Source: Rhodocyclaceae bacterium (lineage in GTDB: Bacteria > Pseudomonadota > Gammaproteobacteria > Burkholderiales > Rhodocyclaceae). Taken from it: a stretch of DNA of 8,690 bases. Position 1 is the first letter of the stretch, and each line of letters opens with the position of its first letter. Below the pieces are notes generated by a model, which saw nothing but the letters and a program-made list of their open reading frames with translations, was not told where the DNA came from and did not search any database. Of the stretch, positions 5,828 through 8,690 are shown one piece after another. The translations under genes were made by a program, and so were the position numbers. The DNA lies in the NCBI GenBank assembly GCA_016791085.1, contig JAEUNN010000085.1, positions 1 to 8,690 on the forward strand, read 5' to 3'.

Positions 5828-6570
5828 CGCTGCGGCGGCTGCGCGCACGCTTCGGGTTTTCCGCACGGCCCATGGCCGTGCGCGCGCACTGGCCGTGGCC
5901 GCTCCGGCTGGCGGCCGGTTTGGCCGCCGCAGCCGGAATTTTCGCTCTGGCCTGGTGGCTGCAACCTTTTTCCGTACCCGGCCTGAGCGCCTTCCAAAGC
6001 CGTGCGGTCAACGCTGAGGCGGATGCGCTGCGCGCCGAGGTGGCGCGGCTTCAACAGCAAATCGAAGAATTGCGTACCGGCGCGGTGCAGCCCGAAAGTG
6101 CGCTGGCCATAGAGCGCGCGGCACGCGAACAGCTTGCCAGCCAGCTCAAGGCGGCGCAGGATGACAACGCGCGCCTCAAGGACGACCTGGCGATGTACGA
6201 AGAAATCACTTCCGCAGCGCGGCGCGGCGATGCGGCGGTGAGCATTACGCGGCTTAAGGTCGAAGCCGGGGAATCCGCCGGTCAATTCCGTTACCGCATG
6301 CTGGTTGCCGCGCCCGCCGCCGGCGGCCGCGATGCCAAGTTTTCAGGGACTTACCAGCTGCTCGTGAATATCTTCCATGAGGGTCGAAATGCTATTATGT
6401 CCATCCCCGCTGCGTCCGACCCGGATCGCAGCAGCTACACGTTGAATTTCAAGCACTTTCAACGTATCGAAGGGGAATTCGCGGTGCCCGCGGGCGCGCG
6501 TCCGACGAGTGTCGAGGTGCGCGTGCTGCAAGGCGGGCAAATCCGCGCGAAAAGTTCGATCAAGCTATAG
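5791..6570 (+). CDS. Membrane-anchored coiled-coil protein, likely DUF6776 family
   Basis: Function unknown. The 259-residue product has a short, Arg-rich cytoplasmic N-terminus (residues 10-36, LTLRRLRARFGF then AVRAHWPWP), one transmembrane helix at about 37-57, a strongly charged heptad-like coiled coil at about 72-142 (RAEVARLQQQIEEL, QLKAAQDDNARLKDDLAMYEE), and a C-terminal domain at 148-259 that looks beta-rich. No catalytic motif is visible. I recall this architecture and the basic N-terminal pattern from betaproteobacterial DUF6776 proteins found beside argC or bactofilin genes, but could not check it. The ATG at 5791 overlaps argC by 37 bases and has no clear ribosome-binding site; a later ATG at 5872 would cut the conserved-looking basic tail. 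Coupled translation with argC is likely. The bactofilin gene follows after 11 bases, suggesting a shared job at the membrane. Confidence 0.82.
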   Translation: MRRIRSDSGIALTLRRLRARFGFSARPMAVRAHWPWPLRLAAGLAAAAGIFALAWWLQPFSVPGLSAFQSRAVNAEADALRAEVARLQQQIEELRTGAVQPESALAIERAAREQLASQLKAAQDDNARLKDDLAMYEEITSAARRGDAAVSITRLKVEAGESAGQFRYRMLVAAPAAGGRDAKFSGTYQLLVNIFHEGRNAIMSIPAASDPDRSSYTLNFKHFQRIEGEFAVPAGARPTSVEVRVLQGGQIRAKSSIKL

Positions 6571-6581
6571 CCGGAGCCGCC

Positions 6582-6983
6582 ATGTTCTCGAAAAAGCCAC
6601 GCAAGACCGCCAACCGTATCGACAGCCTGATTGCCGAAGGAACCCGCATCGAGGGCGATGTGGTTTTTTCCGGAGGGCTGCGCGTGGATGGGGAAATTCA
6701 CGGCAATGTACGCGGCAGCGGGTCCGAGCCCTGCATGCTGGTGCTGAGCGAGCGTGGCCGTATCGAAGGATCGGTGCATGTGTCGCATGCCGTCATTTCG
6801 GGAACCGTGCAAGGCCCCATCACGGCCGAAACCTCGCTGGAACTCCATGCGCCGGCGCGCATCACAGGCAACGTGTCCTACGACAAACTCGAAATTCACC
6901 ACGGCGCCGTGGTGCTGGGTCATCTGGAGCACGCAGGGTCCGCCACCCGTACGGTGGAGTTGAAACTGGCCAAAAGCAATTGA
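6582..6983 (+). CDS. Bactofilin
   Basis: Bactofilins are small cytoskeletal proteins that polymerise without nucleotide and act in cell shape, stalks, division or polar placement, usually at the inner membrane. The 133-residue product has a short basic N-terminal tail (MFSKKPRKTANR) and a right-handed beta-helix core at about residues 14-115 with regular hydrophobic/Gly repeats: SLIAEGTRIEGDVVFSGGLRVDGEIHGNV, GRIEGSVHVSHAVISGTVQGPITA, and LELHAPARITGNVSYDKLEIHHGAVVLGHL. This spacing and the IDGxIxGN-like motif are diagnostic of the family. GGAG lies five bases before the ATG. It follows the membrane coiled-coil gene by 11 bases, almost certainly in one transcript, and an M23 peptidase gene lies about 500 bases further on the other strand, a class of enzyme that works with bactofilins elsewhere. 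The stop codon overlaps the erpA -35 box. Confidence 0.95.
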   Translation: MFSKKPRKTANRIDSLIAEGTRIEGDVVFSGGLRVDGEIHGNVRGSGSEPCMLVLSERGRIEGSVHVSHAVISGTVQGPITAETSLELHAPARITGNVSYDKLEIHHGAVVLGHLEHAGSATRTVELKLAKSN

Positions 6984-7008
6984 CCCGCTGCGCCGTGGCC
7001 TGCATAAT
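6980..7008 (+). promoter_or_regulatory. Promoter of erpA
   Basis: TTGACC (6980-6985) and CATAAT (7003-7008) are separated by the ideal 17 bases, each one mismatch from consensus. The -35 box overlaps the bactofilin stop codon (6981-6983). Transcription should begin near 7015, leaving a leader of about 22 bases with GGAG (7027-7030) before the ATG. It lets erpA be expressed apart from the upstream envelope genes. Confidence 0.78.
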
Positions 7009-7036
7009 TTCCCACCTATAGCTATTGGAGCAAATC

Positions 7037-7387
7037 ATGAATGCTGTAACCGAAATGCCGGCACCGCTCGTCTTTACCGACAGCGCTGCGTCCAAAGTGC
7101 AAGAACTGATCAACGAAGAAGGCAACCCCGAACTCAAACTGCGCGTGTTCGTAACCGGCGGCGGGTGTTCCGGCTTCCAGTACGGTTTCACCTTCGACGA
7201 AACGGCCAGTGACGACGACACGGTCATGGAAAAGAACGGTGTGACGCTGCTCATCGACCCGATGAGCTACCAGTACCTGGTCGGTGCCGAAATCGACTAT
7301 ACGGAAGGTCTGGAAGGCGCCCAGTTCGTGATCAAGAACCCCAACGCCACCTCTACCTGCGGTTGCGGTTCGTCGTTCTCTGCCTGA
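7037..7387 (+). CDS. erpA: Iron-sulfur cluster insertion protein ErpA
   Basis: ErpA is an A-type carrier that receives Fe-S clusters from the ISC machinery and delivers them to target enzymes, among them those of isoprenoid synthesis. The 116-residue product shows the A-type signature in full: LRVFVTGGGCSGFQYGF with Cys44, the DPMSYQYLVGAEIDYTEGLEGAQFVIKNPNA segment (75-104), and the C-terminal STCGCGSSF with Cys108 and Cys110. These three cysteines bind the cluster. The DYTEGLEGAQF and NPNATSTCGCG wording is typical of ErpA rather than IscA. The ATG at 7037 has GGAG six bases upstream; an in-frame TTG at 7025 overlaps that site and is rejected as start. It has its own promoter and ends 43 bases before a two-way terminator. 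In E. coli erpA answers to IscR; a convincing IscR site is not visible here. Confidence 0.97.
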   Translation: MNAVTEMPAPLVFTDSAASKVQELINEEGNPELKLRVFVTGGGCSGFQYGFTFDETASDDDTVMEKNGVTLLIDPMSYQYLVGAEIDYTEGLEGAQFVIKNPNATSTCGCGSSFSA

Positions 7388-7402
7388 ACGCGAACCTCAT
7401 AC

Positions 7403-7422
7403 GCCGCGCATCATTGCGCGGC
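7403..7422. other. Perfect stem-loop between erpA and its terminator
   Basis: GCCGCGCA (7403-7410) and TGCGCGGC (7415-7422) form an 8-bp stem with a TCAT loop, 16 bases after the erpA stop codon. AAAAAA follows on the plus strand, so it does not terminate in that direction. It may shield the erpA 3' end. Only structure is claimed. Confidence 0.5.
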
Positions 7423-7429
7423 AAAAAAG

Positions 7430-7451
7430 ACGGGGGCCACGCGGCCCCCGT
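7430..7451. terminator. Bidirectional intrinsic terminator, erpA / M23 peptidase
   Basis: A perfect 9-bp stem (ACGGGGGCC at 7430-7438, GGCCCCCGT at 7443-7451) with an ACGC loop is flanked by T-runs for both strands: TTTT at 7451-7454 on plus, and on minus CTTTTTT from the A-run at 7423-7428. The minus side is the stronger. It serves the convergent erpA and M23 peptidase genes. Confidence 0.88.
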
Positions 7452-7513
7452 TTTCATTTGCTCTGCCGCTCGCGGAAAGGGTGCGACCGCCTCAGGGCGC
7501 TCGATGCCAGCCC

Positions 7514-8690
7514 TTACTCGGCCGCGCCCAGCGTGTGCCGGCGTATGCTGGCCAGTTGCTGGCGCATGGGCGCGACCGCCCGTTCGAATACCGCGCGCTC
7601 CGGCCGCGCCGCCTCGACCAGCGCATAGCGCTGCAATTCCTGCGGATCACGGTTGTCGCCATTGACGCGCAATTCGTAATGCAGGTGCGGGCCCGTCGCC
7701 CAACCGGAACTGCCGACATAACCCAGCACAGCGCCCTGTTCGATGCGGGCGCCGGTGCGCACGCCGGCCGCGAAACCGGACAGGTGGGCGTAATACGTCG
7801 TATATACCGAAGAATGGCGCAGGATGACAAGATTGCCGTAGCCGCCCTGGCGGCCGGCAAATTCCACCTTGGCATCCCCCGTGGCGCGCACCGGGGTACC
7901 CTGCGGCGCACCGTAATCGACGCCCTTGTGCGCGCGCCAGGTATGCAGGATGGGATGCATGCGCATCGCAAACCCCGAAGTGATACGCGAAAATTCCAGC
8001 GGCGAGCGCAAGAAGGCCCGGCGCAGCGGCGTCCCGAATGCGTCGTAGTAACTGCCTTTGCCGTCGGCCCCCTCGTAATACAGCGCGCTCATGCGGCGGC
8101 CGCCGTTTTCGAGTTCCGCCGCGAGCAGGCGCCCCGCCCGCAGGGGCCGGCCCAAATCGTCATACACCATTTCGTACAGCACGGAAAAATGATCGCCGCG
8201 GCGCAAATCGCGGTGAAAGTCGACGTCCGAGCCGAACGCATCGGCCAGCCTGGACGCGATCGCGTCGGGCACGTCCAGCGCATCGGTGGCGGCGTACAGC
8301 GAACTCCGGATTTCGCCGCTACGGCGCGTCCAGCGCACTTCCAGCGCGACTTTCCGCTCCTGCAACGCGTATGAGCCATCCGCATTGCGTTCCAGCACCA
8401 GGCGGCTTTCATCGGTGGACGGCAAGGCCAGCCGTTGCAGGCTGCCTGCCGCGTCCGACCACACCGTGAGCGTTTTGCCGGCGCGCAACCGGCGCACGAA
8501 TTGCGCCATGTCGGATGCGTCTACCTGGGCCGGCAGCGCGCGCGCTTCTCGCACGTGCATGCGCTCCAGTATGGCTGCCAGCGTGTCGCCGGCGCGCACG
8601 GCTTCCTGTTGCACATAAGGTTGTTCCGACACAACCGGCAGGGCGCTGTGCGGTAGCGTTTCGACTAGGCGCACCGGCTGTATGCCGGCG
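7514..8690 (-). CDS. M23-family metallopeptidase (LytM domain), N-terminus outside window
   Basis: The minus strand is open from the right edge to a stop at 7514, about 390 codons; a GTG at 8674 exists, but the frame stays open upstream of it, so the true start with a signal peptide or membrane anchor is probably outside. Numbering from that GTG, a LysM/OapA-like segment lies at about 23-75 (VRAGDTLAAILERM), a middle domain of the Csd3/MepM type at about 90-215 (IASRLADAFGSDVDFHRDLRRGDHFSVLYE), and the LytM zinc peptidase at about 230-345. All zinc and catalytic positions are present: His249 and Asp253 in HKGVDYGAP, His297 in YYAHLSG, and the HLH motif at 330-332 in GPHLHYEL. Such enzymes cut peptide cross-links in peptidoglycan outside the inner membrane, in growth and division. 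An intact active site indicates an enzyme rather than a NlpD/EnvC-type activator. The terminator at 7430-7451 closes it. Confidence 0.93.
   Translation of the reverse strand, partial: AGIQPVRLVETLPHSALPVVSEQPYVQQEAVRAGDTLAAILERMHVREARALPAQVDASDMAQFVRRLRAGKTLTVWSDAAGSLQRLALPSTDESRLVLERNADGSYALQERKVALEVRWTRRSGEIRSSLYAATDALDVPDAIASRLADAFGSDVDFHRDLRRGDHFSVLYEMVYDDLGRPLRAGRLLAAELENGGRRMSALYYEGADGKGSYYDAFGTPLRRAFLRSPLEFSRITSGFAMRMHPILHTWRAHKGVDYGAPQGTPVRATGDAKVEFAGRQGGYGNLVILRHSSVYTTYYAHLSGFAAGVRTGARIEQGAVLGYVGSSGWATGPHLHYELRVNGDNRDPQELQRYALVEAARPERAVFERAVAPMRQQLASIRRHTLGAAE

Noticed and set aside
7008..7032. Possible IscR type-2 site in the erpA leader
   Set aside because: CC at 7012-7013 and GG at 7027-7028 have the right spacing, but the inner conserved bases do not match and the AT-rich flanks are incomplete. 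Regulation of erpA by IscR is known in E. coli, not shown here.
3842..7387. Whole plus-strand block as a horizontally acquired island
   Set aside because: Genes are core functions in an order I know from betaproteobacteria, base use is even, and there are no integrases, tRNA or direct repeats at the borders.
7481..8374. Plus-strand open frame of 297 codons over the M23 peptidase gene
   Set aside because: It lies opposite an intact zinc peptidase with all active-site residues; the antisense product has no domain features.

Overview
The window is GC-rich, gene-dense chromosomal DNA, and its protein sequences and gene order point to a betaproteobacterium. The order rplM-rpsI-argC-(membrane coiled-coil protein)-bactofilin-erpA, with an M23 peptidase next to it, is a layout I associate with that class. 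The genus cannot be told from the sequence. I see no insertion sequence, prophage, CRISPR array, tRNA or rRNA.

Layout. Positions 1-3321 are read on the minus strand: osmC/yhfA-like (2905-3321), a thioredoxin-TPR protein of the YbbN/CnoX type (1924-2784), and tex (1815 running off the left edge, without its C-terminus). Positions 3322-3842 hold no protein gene that I believe. This gap has an AT-rich island with small palindromes, a strong promoter with an A-tract upstream, a probable small RNA of about 160 nt ending in an excellent intrinsic terminator, and then a separate promoter for the ribosomal operon. Positions 3843-7387 are read on the plus strand: rplM, rpsI, terminator, argC, a membrane-anchored coiled-coil protein, a bactofilin, and erpA with its own promoter. 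A two-way terminator at 7430-7451 separates erpA from a convergent M23 peptidase gene (7514 to the right edge, N-terminus missing).

How the genes relate. Most are housekeeping genes: translation (L13, S9), transcription/RNA (Tex), arginine synthesis (ArgC), Fe-S cluster delivery (ErpA), protein and thiol quality control (YbbN/CnoX, OsmC-like) and the cell envelope (bactofilin, membrane coiled-coil protein, M23 peptidase). The last three may form a cell-shape or peptidoglycan module, since bactofilins in other bacteria work with membrane proteins and M23 peptidases.

The most interesting element is the candidate small RNA at about 3590-3751. It carries two CTCCTCC (anti-Shine-Dalgarno) motifs, the second continuing into CCTCCTTT, the same as the 3' tail of 16S rRNA. 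A central CACC can pair with a GGTG on either side, so either motif can be shown in a hairpin loop. This looks like a regulator that binds ribosome-binding sites, encoded directly upstream of a ribosomal protein operon.
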